Below are positions 9,923-19,422 of a DNA stretch of 64,000 nucleotides, piece by piece; position 1 is the first letter of the stretch; each line of letters begins with the position of its first letter. The stretch is from Clostridia bacterium (GTDB lineage: Bacteria > Bacillota > Clostridia > Lachnospirales > Lachnospiraceae). The position numbers and the translations under genes were made by a program. The notes beneath the pieces were generated by a model, which saw only the letters and a program-made list of their open reading frames with translations, did not search any database and had not been told where the DNA came from. The stretch is from contig SAAH01000008.1 of NCBI GenBank assembly GCA_009929525.1, positions 1-64,000 of the forward strand. Reading direction: 5' to 3'.

Positions 9923-10654
9923 ATGATCAAAGCGGTATTGTGGGATGTGGACGGAACTCTTTTGAATTTTGAAAAATCAGAAAAATATGCATTGAATAAG
10001 TGCTTTTCCATTTTTCATCTTGGAGAATGTACAGATGAGATGATAGTCAGGTATTCTGAAATCAACAGGAGTTACTGGCAGGCACTAGAAGCCGGAAAAA
10101 TCACAAAAAAAGAAGTTCTTATAAACCGGTTTCGCGATTTCTTTGAAAAAGAGCATATTAAATTTGAACAGGTGAGTGAATTTAATGAGGAATACCAGAT
10201 CCGCCTGGGAGATAAATACTTTTTTAATGACAATGCATATGAGCTTATGAAGAAACTGCAGGGAAAAGTGAAACAATATGCAGTGACGAATGGAACTCAT
10301 ATGGCACAGAAAAGAAAACTGGAGAACTCAGGACTTGATAAACTCTTTGACGATATATTTATATCGGATGATGTGGGAATTGATAAACCAAATATAGAGT
10401 ATTTTGACCATGTGGAAAGACAAATAGGAGGTTATGATAAACAGGAAATGATGATCGTAGGTGATTCATTGACCAGTGATATACAGGGTGGAAATAATGC
10501 AGGAATCCTATGTTGTTGGTATAATCCTTCGGGAAAGAAAACAGACAAAAAATTAAGGATTGATTATGAAATCAGCGACCTGCATCAGGTTGAAGCAATA
10601 ATCTCCGGTACATGCTCAAAAATATATAGGAAAACCATGTCCTTGGAAGCCTGA
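9923..10654 (+). CDS. HAD-IA family hydrolase (YjjG-like)
   Basis: DVDGTLLNFEKSE, VTNGTHMAQKRKLENSGL, GDSLTSDIQGGNNAGI. Confidence 0.88.
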   Translation: MIKAVLWDVDGTLLNFEKSEKYALNKCFSIFHLGECTDEMIVRYSEINRSYWQALEAGKITKKEVLINRFRDFFEKEHIKFEQVSEFNEEYQIRLGDKYFFNDNAYELMKKLQGKVKQYAVTNGTHMAQKRKLENSGLDKLFDDIFISDDVGIDKPNIEYFDHVERQIGGYDKQEMMIVGDSLTSDIQGGNNAGILCCWYNPSGKKTDKKLRIDYEISDLHQVEAIISGTCSKIYRKTMSLEA

Positions 10655-10695
10655 GATATTTTTGGTGTCATGGATGGCGAAAGATAGGGGAAGAG

Positions 10696-11937
10696 ATGGA
10701 GCAGGATAAGAAAATGAAAAAGAAAAGAAAAAGAAAACATTTGGTCCAAATGACGTTACTATGTTTCGTTTGTCTTTTTCTTTGTGCATGCACAACGATA
10801 GACGGTGATGTTCCCGGAAAAAAAGAAGTATCCAAATATGTAAAAGAATCGGTATCGGAAAAATATGAACTGGAATCAGTGGAAAAGATACAAGAGCACC
10901 CTGACAAGGTAGAATATACATATTCTTCAAAAAAACGTGATTTAATATTTCATGCATACAGTTATCTGGCAAATATTACTATTGACGCATGTTCAACCTC
11001 ATTCTACTCAAGAGAGATTTCCTGTGATTATGTCAGTATAATGCAAGAACTGTATTATGATGATGCAGAAAAGATCCTGAAAAATGCAGAATGTTATGAT
11101 AAAGAAGATGAAGTCTTTATGATTCATGACTTTGATGATGTGGCAGACATTGCTAAAACCATAATACAGGCAGACCGGATATATTCAAAAGAACTGGAAT
11201 ACAATGATAAAGCGTTTCTCAAAGAGAACCCGTTGATGGATCTTGTTATCTGGCGCACGGATCCTCTCGATGAAGAATCCTGGATATATGTGGGCAGGGA
11301 AAATCTTACAGGAACCAGAGAATATAGTGAGGTATATGGCAGCATCACAAAGAAATATGCTCAGCTGTGCTGCGACAACCACATAACGGATAAGAAAATT
11401 CCGGAAAAATACACCAGGGATCTTCATGTAAGCACTCTGAACACGATCATGCTGAATGGTAAAGAGATGCTGTATGATATCAACGATACTCCTTACAGTA
11501 CATATGGACTTACTACAGATAGTGTTCGAAAATCCTGGTATAATAAACAATTTGACAGTTATATGCTGGTATGCGATATCGGGCTGATGCCGGAGAACGG
11601 CAGCGGGTTCATGGTGATAAATGAATATGTAACTGCACTGGGCGGGACCTATCATCTGGATACAGAAAAAATGATCACAAAATGGAAGATCGGAACTGAC
11701 AGATATGAAATGCGTGCAAAGTACTCAAAGAAGGATGATGAAGATTCAGTGATTTCTTTGGATATAAAAAAGAATGGAGAAAAACTGGATATTCGATACC
11801 TGACCTATAAGGAAGACAGAGAGGTAGGGATTTCTTTTGGTGTAGGTATTCCGGTAGAAGATTTTGTGAAACTATTTGATCTTGATTATAAAATAGATGA
11901 GGAAAATGAAACACTCATATTTGAAAGCAAAGAGTAG
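10696..11937 (+). CDS. Lipoprotein of unknown function
   Basis: N-terminal basic/hydrophobic segment with lipobox-like LCACT; no family recognised. Confidence 0.6.
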   Translation: MEQDKKMKKKRKRKHLVQMTLLCFVCLFLCACTTIDGDVPGKKEVSKYVKESVSEKYELESVEKIQEHPDKVEYTYSSKKRDLIFHAYSYLANITIDACSTSFYSREISCDYVSIMQELYYDDAEKILKNAECYDKEDEVFMIHDFDDVADIAKTIIQADRIYSKELEYNDKAFLKENPLMDLVIWRTDPLDEESWIYVGRENLTGTREYSEVYGSITKKYAQLCCDNHITDKKIPEKYTRDLHVSTLNTIMLNGKEMLYDINDTPYSTYGLTTDSVRKSWYNKQFDSYMLVCDIGLMPENGSGFMVINEYVTALGGTYHLDTEKMITKWKIGTDRYEMRAKYSKKDDEDSVISLDIKKNGEKLDIRYLTYKEDREVGISFGVGIPVEDFVKLFDLDYKIDEENETLIFESKE

Positions 11938-11979
11938 CTGTTTTAAAAGGGACATCACAAGGAGAGGTTGGCATAAGAC

Positions 11980-12942
11980 ATGATTCAGCGGATAAAGTTA
12001 AAAGCTATATTCTTCGTATTGCTATTGCTTAGTCTGGCAGGATGCAGCTTCAGCAACGAGAAAGATACGACAAAAGTCAAAGAGGACAGCTTTGTGATCG
12101 GTGTGGTCACAAAGTCCAGTGGAAGTGAATACTGGATGTCTGTATATGCAGGGCTTAATAATGCGGCCAAAGACCATAATGTGAAGGTTGTCATTCTTTC
12201 GCCTGAATCAGAAGAAGATAAAAAAATCCAGAAAAAAATGATACTGGATCTTTTATTGAGAAAAGTGGATGCACTGGCCGTATCACCTGTGGATTCTTAT
12301 GACAATGAGGACTATATTTCCATGGCCAAAGAGATGGAGATACCGGTATACGCCTATGATACATCCATAGAAGACTGTGAGGTGCCATACATAGGGATAG
12401 ATAATGAGAAAGCAGGATATGAGCTGGCAAAGTGCATGGCCCAAAAGTTGGATGAAAAAGGTGATATTGCTGTGATCGCAGGAAGTTTGATCCAATCTTC
12501 CCATGCACTGCGCCTTCAGGGGTTTGAGCGTGGAATCAAAGAGTATCCGGATATGGACATTCAAGTGATCAAAAGCGGTTACAGTAATGAGCAGATCACC
12601 CAGCAGGATCTGGATCAGCTATTGATTGATCATCCTAAGGTAAAGGGGATCATGACTACAAGTGCGGTGACAGCACTGGGAATTACAGAGGCAACAAAAG
12701 GGACAGGAATCGAAATTGTTTCTGTGGATGCACAGGAAGATGCGCTTCTTGCAGTGGAGGATGGCCGTATCCTGGCATTGGCGGCACAGCCGGGATATGA
12801 TATCGGGTATGATACGATCAGCTATATTGTGGAAGCAAGAGACTCAAAAAAGCAGGAGAAAGATAGAATCCTTAATGTGGAAATATTGACGAAGGAAAAT
12901 GTTTCCCAGTATAGAGATGAAAATTCACAGATTCAAAAATAA
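11980..12942 (+). CDS. Sugar-binding lipoprotein (ribose-type periplasmic binding protein)
   Basis: Lipobox LAGC; FVIGVVTKSSGSEYWMSVYAGLNNAAKDHNV, AVSPVDSYDN, PVYAYDTS, GIDNEKAGYELAK typical of type I SBPs. Confidence 0.88.
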   Translation: MIQRIKLKAIFFVLLLLSLAGCSFSNEKDTTKVKEDSFVIGVVTKSSGSEYWMSVYAGLNNAAKDHNVKVVILSPESEEDKKIQKKMILDLLLRKVDALAVSPVDSYDNEDYISMAKEMEIPVYAYDTSIEDCEVPYIGIDNEKAGYELAKCMAQKLDEKGDIAVIAGSLIQSSHALRLQGFERGIKEYPDMDIQVIKSGYSNEQITQQDLDQLLIDHPKVKGIMTTSAVTALGITEATKGTGIEIVSVDAQEDALLAVEDGRILALAAQPGYDIGYDTISYIVEARDSKKQEKDRILNVEILTKENVSQYRDENSQIQK

Positions 12943-12982
12943 AACACAAAACCTAAAAATAAGAACCAATATTTTGTATGTA

Positions 12983-13019
12983 AAAGTTTGCCTTTTTTGT
13001 AAAAGGCAGCTTTTTTTTA
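12983..13019 (+). terminator. Rho-independent terminator after SBP gene
   Basis: TGCCTTTT-TTGT-AAAAGGCA followed by GC and T8. Confidence 0.8.
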
Positions 13020-13129
13020 TTACAGATAAAAAAATCCACGATTTTCCAAAAATCCTCACACTGGGAATTGAATAGAAAACAGGTAAAATAAGGATATAGA
13101 AAAGAAAGCACAACGAAAGGCAGGAATGT

Positions 13130-14524
13130 GTGATGGAAAAGAAAACTAACAGTATGATTACAGGAAAACCACTCAAATGGGGGACTAAGCTCTCTTACGC
13201 CGGCGGAGATGTGGCCTGTAATGTAATTTTTGGAATGATCGGAACTTTACTTACGTTATTTTACACAGATTATGTGGGAATAAGCCCGGCGATCGTAGGA
13301 CTTATCATGTTGTTGTCAAGGCTCTTTGATGGAGTATCCGATCTGATCATGGGAATCATCGTAGAAAAGACAAAATCAAGATGGGGAAAATCAAGACCCT
13401 GGATTTTGTGGATGAGTATCCCTTATGCAGTTTCAGCAGTTCTTCTGCTTACGGTCCCCCATACAACAGGCCTGCTGCAGTTTATTTATCTGTTCGTAAC
13501 CTATAACTTCTGTACGACGATCTGCTATACTGCGATCAATCTTCCTTACGGAAGTCTTTCAGCGATGATGACAAGAGCATCTCAGGAAAGAGATATGCTG
13601 AGTGTTGTACGTATGGGACTTTCACCACTGGGAAGAATCGTAGCTGTTACCTGTACCCTTCCTCTGGTAAAGCTGTTTGGAGATGATCAGGCAGCATGGG
13701 TGAAAACAATGAGTATCTGGGCAGTACTGGCATTAATACTTCTTTTGATCTGTTTCTTCAGATGTGAGGAGACTGTTCATATCGAGGCAAAAGAAAAGGC
13801 TGAAAAAATCAAATTGAAAGATGGTTTGAAAGCTTTATTTAAGAATCAATATTTTTGGGCAGTTATGATCCTATGGATGTTCCAGAGCGTATCATTTGGT
13901 ATATCAGGAACTATCCTGCCATATTACTGCAAGTACATTTTGGGAAATGATACATGGATGTACAGTGCACTTTTTTTGACAGAAACATTAGTTTTAGTAG
14001 TAGGAATCTTTGCATGTGCACCTCTTATCAAAAAGTTTGGAAAAAGAAATATTGCTTTAGCTGGTTCGTTGATAGCTTTTTCAGGTCAGTTGCTGTTCTT
14101 CCTGAACCCATACAGCTTTCCATGGGTAGTCATGAGTTGTGTGACAAGAGCAATCGGACTTGCACCGCTTAATGCAGTGGTATTTGGTATGATCGGTGAT
14201 GTAGTGGAATTTGGACAGTGGAAAACGCATATCCGTCAGGAAAGCCTTATATTTGCAGGCGGCTCTATAGGAACAAAGGTTGGTGCCGGAATAGCATCTG
14301 CTGCCATGACAGTACTTTTATCTGTAGCTGGATATGTCAGCTCCACGACAGGAAATGTAGTACAGCCGCAGCAGGCACTGGATACCATCGTATCCATCTA
14401 CAAATTTGGCCCGATCATGGTTGCGGTATGTGTGTTCATTACATTGCTGTTCTACAGATTGGATGAGAAGTATGATGGAATTATGATCGAACTGGGTGAG
14501 AGAGAAGCCCTTGGAGAACTATAA
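13130..14524 (+). CDS. MFS transporter, glycoside-pentoside-hexuronide (GPH):cation symporter family
   Basis: KLSYAGGDVACNVIFGMIGTLLTLFYTDYVGI, SRLFDGVSDLIMGIIVEKTKSRWGKSRPWILW hallmark. Confidence 0.93.
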   Translation: MMEKKTNSMITGKPLKWGTKLSYAGGDVACNVIFGMIGTLLTLFYTDYVGISPAIVGLIMLLSRLFDGVSDLIMGIIVEKTKSRWGKSRPWILWMSIPYAVSAVLLLTVPHTTGLLQFIYLFVTYNFCTTICYTAINLPYGSLSAMMTRASQERDMLSVVRMGLSPLGRIVAVTCTLPLVKLFGDDQAAWVKTMSIWAVLALILLLICFFRCEETVHIEAKEKAEKIKLKDGLKALFKNQYFWAVMILWMFQSVSFGISGTILPYYCKYILGNDTWMYSALFLTETLVLVVGIFACAPLIKKFGKRNIALAGSLIAFSGQLLFFLNPYSFPWVVMSCVTRAIGLAPLNAVVFGMIGDVVEFGQWKTHIRQESLIFAGGSIGTKVGAGIASAAMTVLLSVAGYVSSTTGNVVQPQQALDTIVSIYKFGPIMVAVCVFITLLFYRLDEKYDGIMIELGEREALGEL

Positions 14525-14560
14525 AATATGCAGACAAAGTGATAACGCTGCAATTTAGAG

Positions 14561-14596
14561 GAAATATTGGTGCATTTGTGCCAATATTTCTTTTAT
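14561..14596 (+). terminator. Rho-independent terminator after GPH transporter
   Basis: GAAATATTGG / CCAATATTTC perfect 10-bp stem followed by T-rich tract. Confidence 0.75.
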
Positions 14597-14603
14597 TGGT
14601 ATC

Positions 14604-14631
14604 GTGACAGTTTTATAAAGTATGGTATAAT
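14604..14631 (+). promoter_or_regulatory. Putative extended -10 promoter for the histidine kinase gene (GTGACA-16-TATAAT)
   Basis: GTGACA at 14604-14609, TATAAT at 14626-14631 preceded by TGG; -10 lies in a 14-bp-arm inverted repeat. Confidence 0.55.
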
Positions 14632-14723
14632 ACCGACAGGTATTATACCATATGCATCACGATGCATATGCTGTCGCGTGGGCGACCCATGGCCATTCGG
14701 CCGGTATAATAATTCATACGAAT
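14621..14723. repeat. Array of adjacent palindromes (promoter/leader of HK gene)
   Basis: 14621-14634/14639-14652 (14-bp perfect arms, GACA loop); 14649-14658/14661-14670 (10 bp); GTCGC-GTGG-GCGAC 14673-14686; GGCC-ATTC-GGCC 14691-14702; ATTC-ATAC-GAAT 14712-14723. Confidence 0.8.
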
Positions 14724-14739
14724 GTATAAAGGAGAAACT

Positions 14740-16458
14740 ATGCGGCACAGTATCAGAAGTAAATTGCTGATGGCAATTTTAGTAGTGACTGTTCTTACGG
14801 TCAGCACGATCACGATGGCATTTTACTTCAAGTCTGCTGACATGATAGAAGAAAATTATTCAGAGAGCCTTTACGGACGAGTGGAGCAGATGACGAAATT
14901 GTTAGATGATTCCATAAAAGAGATATATTATATTAATCTAAAAACAGCAAGTGATGAGCAGTTATATAAAGAAATCAAAACATATCAAGGAACGAAATCA
15001 AATGAAAGCATCGATGCGATAGCACAGATATTGAGAACAAGTCAGGAGCAGTACAAAGATTTAAGTTCTCTTTATCTGATTTTACCAGATGAGGGGACGG
15101 CAGTGACTTCAGATGAATATCCTGTCTGTAAAAGAGAACTTTCATTGGAAAGCATAGAAGAAATTGAAAATACGGCATCTCATGAACCACTTCCTATGAT
15201 GACAAGAGATGTAGTGCATGAAGATGGCATTCTCCTTTCTGGCGTACAGACGATCAATGATGAAAATGGGGAGATACTGGCATATCTGGCAGCTAATATC
15301 CAGGAAAGAACCTTATATTATCAATACCTGGAACCACTGTATGATGATATTATCTCGGAGGCGATAGTGCTTTCGGAGAACAATGATATCATTACGAGCA
15401 AAGATTATGGCAGAGTGGGAGAATCTTATGAGGAAATGGATAAAATCCCGAAACGCAATGGATTTTTTGAACAAGAGGGAGAAGATACCATATGTATCTT
15501 TGAAAGAGGATATTTTTCAGGATGTGGAATATATCTGACGGTGCCTAAAAATCAGGTTTTAGGGGATCTGGCCCAGATGAGGACTTTTCTTTTGGGGGTA
15601 GTGGCGGCAGTGATATTTGTGGCGGTTCTTCTCGCCGGATATATTACGAGAGCAATCTGTAGGCCGATAAAGAACATGACTGATACTGTGGAACTGGTAG
15701 GTCAGGGTGAGCTGAGCCTGCGATTGGAGACTGCGGCAAAGGATGAGATCGGTGTACTTTGTACAGAATTCAATTCGATGCTTGATTACATAGAAAATCT
15801 GATCGCACAGGTCATTCAGGAAGAAAAACAAAAAAAAGATGCAGAACTAGAGGCTCTGCAATATCAGATCACACCTCATTTTATGTACAACACACTTAAT
15901 TCTATAAAATATTCAGCCCTCATCAAGGGTGAAAAGGAGATTGGTGGACTGCTTGAAGATTTTGTAGAGCTTTTACAGGCAAGTATCAATAAAAAGGGGA
16001 CTTTTATCACGGTAGCGGATGAACTTCATATATTGATGAATTATGTCCATCTTCAGCAGTTTCGATATCAGGAGAGTTTTGAAGTGATCTATGAGGTGGA
16101 TTTGGAGGCAAGTGGGTGCTATATTCCACGTTTGATCCTGCAGCCTTTGGTGGAAAATGCGATTCTTCACGGGATCGATATGAAGAATAAAAAAGGGCAG
16201 ATCAAAATCCAGGGCAAAATAGAGAATGAAGATAGATTAACACTGACGGTTTCAGACAATGGACGTGGAATGAGTAAAGAACAAATAGACGAACTATTAA
16301 ACAACAAAACAAAAAAGACCAGTGGACTTAGTGCTGTCGGCATACCAAATATCAGAGAGCGTCTGGAACTTTATTATGGAGATAAGGGCGGTATCGGATA
16401 TGAAAGCACGCCGGAGGGCACTACGGCCTGTATTTATTTACCTGTAAATAGACAATAA
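14740..16458 (+). CDS. Sensor histidine kinase, YesM/LytS-type
   Basis: Extracellular sensor region between two TM segments, HAMP, QYQITPHFMYNTLNSIKYSAL (His_kinase), HATPase motif; SD AAGGAG before 14740. Confidence 0.93.
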   Translation: MRHSIRSKLLMAILVVTVLTVSTITMAFYFKSADMIEENYSESLYGRVEQMTKLLDDSIKEIYYINLKTASDEQLYKEIKTYQGTKSNESIDAIAQILRTSQEQYKDLSSLYLILPDEGTAVTSDEYPVCKRELSLESIEEIENTASHEPLPMMTRDVVHEDGILLSGVQTINDENGEILAYLAANIQERTLYYQYLEPLYDDIISEAIVLSENNDIITSKDYGRVGESYEEMDKIPKRNGFFEQEGEDTICIFERGYFSGCGIYLTVPKNQVLGDLAQMRTFLLGVVAAVIFVAVLLAGYITRAICRPIKNMTDTVELVGQGELSLRLETAAKDEIGVLCTEFNSMLDYIENLIAQVIQEEKQKKDAELEALQYQITPHFMYNTLNSIKYSALIKGEKEIGGLLEDFVELLQASINKKGTFITVADELHILMNYVHLQQFRYQESFEVIYEVDLEASGCYIPRLILQPLVENAILHGIDMKNKKGQIKIQGKIENEDRLTLTVSDNGRGMSKEQIDELLNNKTKKTSGLSAVGIPNIRERLELYYGDKGGIGYESTPEGTTACIYLPVNRQ

Positions 16459-16476
16459 TAAGAAAAGGGAAAATAT

Positions 16477-18054
16477 ATGTTTCGAACATTACTTGTAGAT
16501 GATGATTTTTTGGTCCGGAGTTACCTGAAATCACTGACCGCATGGACGCGGGCAGGTTATGAGGTGACTGCGGATGTGCAGGATGCAGAGGAAGCTCTCT
16601 GGACGTTGGAGCGAGAGGATATAGATGTTATGATCACAGATATCTCCATGCCGTTGATGGATGGGATTGAACTGATTCGCCAAATACGATGTGATAACAA
16701 CAAATTATATATTATCGTGCTGAGCTGCCATGACGATTTTGATTATGTGAAGGAAGCGATGCGTCAGGGAGCTGATGAATATGTACTTAAGAACTCATTG
16801 AATGAAGAAACTTTATATGATATCCTTATGAAAACTAAAAAACATATTGCGTTCAGAAAAGAAAAAAGCACGCAGCAAAAAGAAGTGGATAAACTGCTGG
16901 AGATAAGAAATCATGCCTTGAAATATCATTTTTTTAATGGTATATTATCGGGGACATTAAGTGGATCCAAGAGAGAAGAAAAACGTCTGGAAGCTTCTAT
17001 TTTAGGAAAATTTATGAACAGTGCGGTTATTACCATGACAGCTGAAAAGTGGGATGAGGTGAATCTGGATTGGTCACTTGTTGATTCAGAGCAGTATTCA
17101 CAGACGTTTCGTTTGGGATTGGCGGAACAGATGAAAGAGTTGCTGGATGAGGATGGCAGCAGTGAGATCATCTACATCGGTGCTGGCGTATTTTGCTGCT
17201 TCCTTGATCTGTCCTCCATGGTGAGAAGTTCTGTGATGCATCAGAGGCTTACCGATGCCGCTTCTGTATGTTTTAGGTGGTGTGAGCATCAAACATACGT
17301 CTATAGTATCAGTGTGAGTAATATCTGTATCGGAGAGGACGGAATACGCCAGGCTTATCAGCAGACACGAGAGATGGGAAAGATGGATTTCTATGTCAAA
17401 GGCAGTATCCTATACTATGATGGGACCAATATGGTCAGTGAAAATCTTTCACCTGCAGCAGAGGAACTGATCGACAAGATTGGTATGATCATAAATGGCA
17501 GAAAAAATAAACTGCTTGAAGAATATTGGGAGAAGATTCTGGCATACACTAAGGAAATGCATACAGATTCCAGAGTGCTGATCCATTGGCTCAAACGTCT
17601 GGATCGTGCAGCAGGTATTGAGAGGACAGCAGATTTTTATAAAACGATCAGGGACTTTGGACAATTTGCATTGATCGGCTCAAATTATGAGGAAGATGTA
17701 TTCTCAAAGAAAAAAATCGAAGTTCCTGAAGGTACATCAAAGACAGTAAAACTGGCGATCGAATTCGTGTACCATAATTACAAAAAGCAGATTGGACTGC
17801 AGGATGCGGCAGAGGCTGCGGGGGTAAATGCGGCATATCTCAGTTTTTTGTTTAAGCAGGAGATGAAAATCGGATTTTCAAATTATCTTCAGGAGTGCCG
17901 GATAGATTGTGCAAGACAGCTGCTGGTGGAATCGAATCTGAAGATCAAAGATGTGGCAGCCGAATCAGGGTTCAATGATTATCATTATTTTTCAAAAACT
18001 TTTAAGAAACTAAATGGCTGCAGTCCTGCAGAGTATCGCAGGAATGGAAGCTGA
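16477..18054 (+). CDS. Response regulator with AraC-type HTH (YesN-like)
   Basis: TLLVDDDFLVRSYLK receiver, MITDISMPLMDGIEL, C-terminal AraC HTH (DAAEAAGVNAAYLSFLFKQEM...GFNDYHYFSKTFKKLNGCSPAEYR). Confidence 0.95.
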   Translation: MFRTLLVDDDFLVRSYLKSLTAWTRAGYEVTADVQDAEEALWTLEREDIDVMITDISMPLMDGIELIRQIRCDNNKLYIIVLSCHDDFDYVKEAMRQGADEYVLKNSLNEETLYDILMKTKKHIAFRKEKSTQQKEVDKLLEIRNHALKYHFFNGILSGTLSGSKREEKRLEASILGKFMNSAVITMTAEKWDEVNLDWSLVDSEQYSQTFRLGLAEQMKELLDEDGSSEIIYIGAGVFCCFLDLSSMVRSSVMHQRLTDAASVCFRWCEHQTYVYSISVSNICIGEDGIRQAYQQTREMGKMDFYVKGSILYYDGTNMVSENLSPAAEELIDKIGMIINGRKNKLLEEYWEKILAYTKEMHTDSRVLIHWLKRLDRAAGIERTADFYKTIRDFGQFALIGSNYEEDVFSKKKIEVPEGTSKTVKLAIEFVYHNYKKQIGLQDAAEAAGVNAAYLSFLFKQEMKIGFSNYLQECRIDCARQLLVESNLKIKDVAAESGFNDYHYFSKTFKKLNGCSPAEYRRNGS

Positions 18055-18073
18055 CAAAGAAGAGGAGATTGTT

Positions 18074-19273
18074 ATGAAAACAGGAAGTACACGTATCAAA
18101 ACCAAATATCTGATCCTGATATTTGGAGCATTTGCTATCTTTTTTACGGGATATCCTCACATATGGTCTATTTATCAGCCATATGCGATGAAACTTACCG
18201 GATGGACACAGGGACAGGCATCCATGTGCTTTTATCTTAGCTTTGTAACCTTTGTTTTGGGTAATATTGTTGGTGGACGTATTCAGGACAAGTACAATCC
18301 AAAGATCGCTATCGTTATCGGAGGCGGTATTTTTACATTAAGTATCCTGTTAAGTGCGTTTGCACTTTTTCCGTCTCCGATCGTAATGTACTTGACCTAT
18401 GGTATTTTGCAGGGGTTTGGGCAGGGTATGATTTATACTACGATCATATCAACAGCGCAAAAGTGGTTTCCGGGAAGGACAGGATTTGCATCAGGCGTTA
18501 TCGTTACAGCAAATGGTCTGTTTGGATTCTTTATGGCACCTGTATCACGGTCACTTCTTGCTGGAAGAGGAATCAAGTTCACGTTTCTTTTCATAGGTAT
18601 TTTGATCGGGATATCATGGATCCTTGCAAGCATCTTTATACGTAATCCGCTGACGGATAACCAAGATGGAAAGAAGGTCATCTATGAGGGAAAACAGTAC
18701 ACATCTCTGGAGATGATAAAAACAAAGAAATTTTATTTTCTTGTGGCGACGATGTTGTTTGGACTGATTCCCTATCTGATCTTGTCACCGTTATCACAGA
18801 CTGTACAATTAGACCGGGGAATCCCTGAAGCAATAGCAGTGGGAGCAGTTATGGCGGGATCTATCTTCAATGCGGCAACGAGACTCTTGCTTCCAACGGC
18901 AGCAGATAAGGTGGGACGTATCATATGCCTTAAAGTGGTTCTCATTCTTGCAGCTGTTGCTATGATACTTCTTGCTGTGGCACCTTCTGTTATTACTACT
19001 GTATGTGTTGTACTGATGTATGCATGTTACGGTGGTGTCATGGGCAGCTTTCCATCTTTAGCCAGCACAACCTTTGGTATGGAGCACTCAGGAGAAAATT
19101 ATGGCTATGTAATGTTTGGAATGGCAGTGGCTACTCTTGGAGCACCGGCGATCACTAATACGGTTCTTGCAAATGGTCTTTCTATCAATGTGGTATTTGT
19201 GATCGGAGCAGTCAGTGCGGCATGTGCATTCATCTCTCTGATGATGTTGGAACGTGAAATGAGAAAAAAATAA
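18074..19273 (+). CDS. MFS transporter, OFA (oxalate/formate antiporter-like) family
   Basis: GYPHIWSIYQPYAMKLTGWTQGQASMCFYLSF, GRIQDKYNP, GFGQGMIYTTIISTAQKWFPGRTGFASG. Confidence 0.88.
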   Translation: MKTGSTRIKTKYLILIFGAFAIFFTGYPHIWSIYQPYAMKLTGWTQGQASMCFYLSFVTFVLGNIVGGRIQDKYNPKIAIVIGGGIFTLSILLSAFALFPSPIVMYLTYGILQGFGQGMIYTTIISTAQKWFPGRTGFASGVIVTANGLFGFFMAPVSRSLLAGRGIKFTFLFIGILIGISWILASIFIRNPLTDNQDGKKVIYEGKQYTSLEMIKTKKFYFLVATMLFGLIPYLILSPLSQTVQLDRGIPEAIAVGAVMAGSIFNAATRLLLPTAADKVGRIICLKVVLILAAVAMILLAVAPSVITTVCVVLMYACYGGVMGSFPSLASTTFGMEHSGENYGYVMFGMAVATLGAPAITNTVLANGLSINVVFVIGAVSAACAFISLMMLEREMRKK

Positions 19274-19331
19274 AATTTGGGATTGAAATTCTAATTAAAA
19301 TAATATATTATATTAAAAGAAGAGCAGATAC

Positions 19332-19377
19332 GAGGGCGTATTTATTGTTGAAAAAACGATAAATACGCCTTTTTTGC
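19332..19377 (+). terminator. Rho-independent terminator after OFA transporter
   Basis: GGCGTATTTAT ... ATAAATACGCC followed by TTTTTT. Confidence 0.8.
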
Positions 19378-19422
19378 ATTCTGCTAATAATAAAATAAAT
19401 ATATATTAAGGAGATCATTATT

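Noticed and set aside
14567-14770. 67-aa plus-strand ORF across the palindrome array
   Set aside because: Overlaps the terminator, the promoter and the HK start in another frame; no coding signal.
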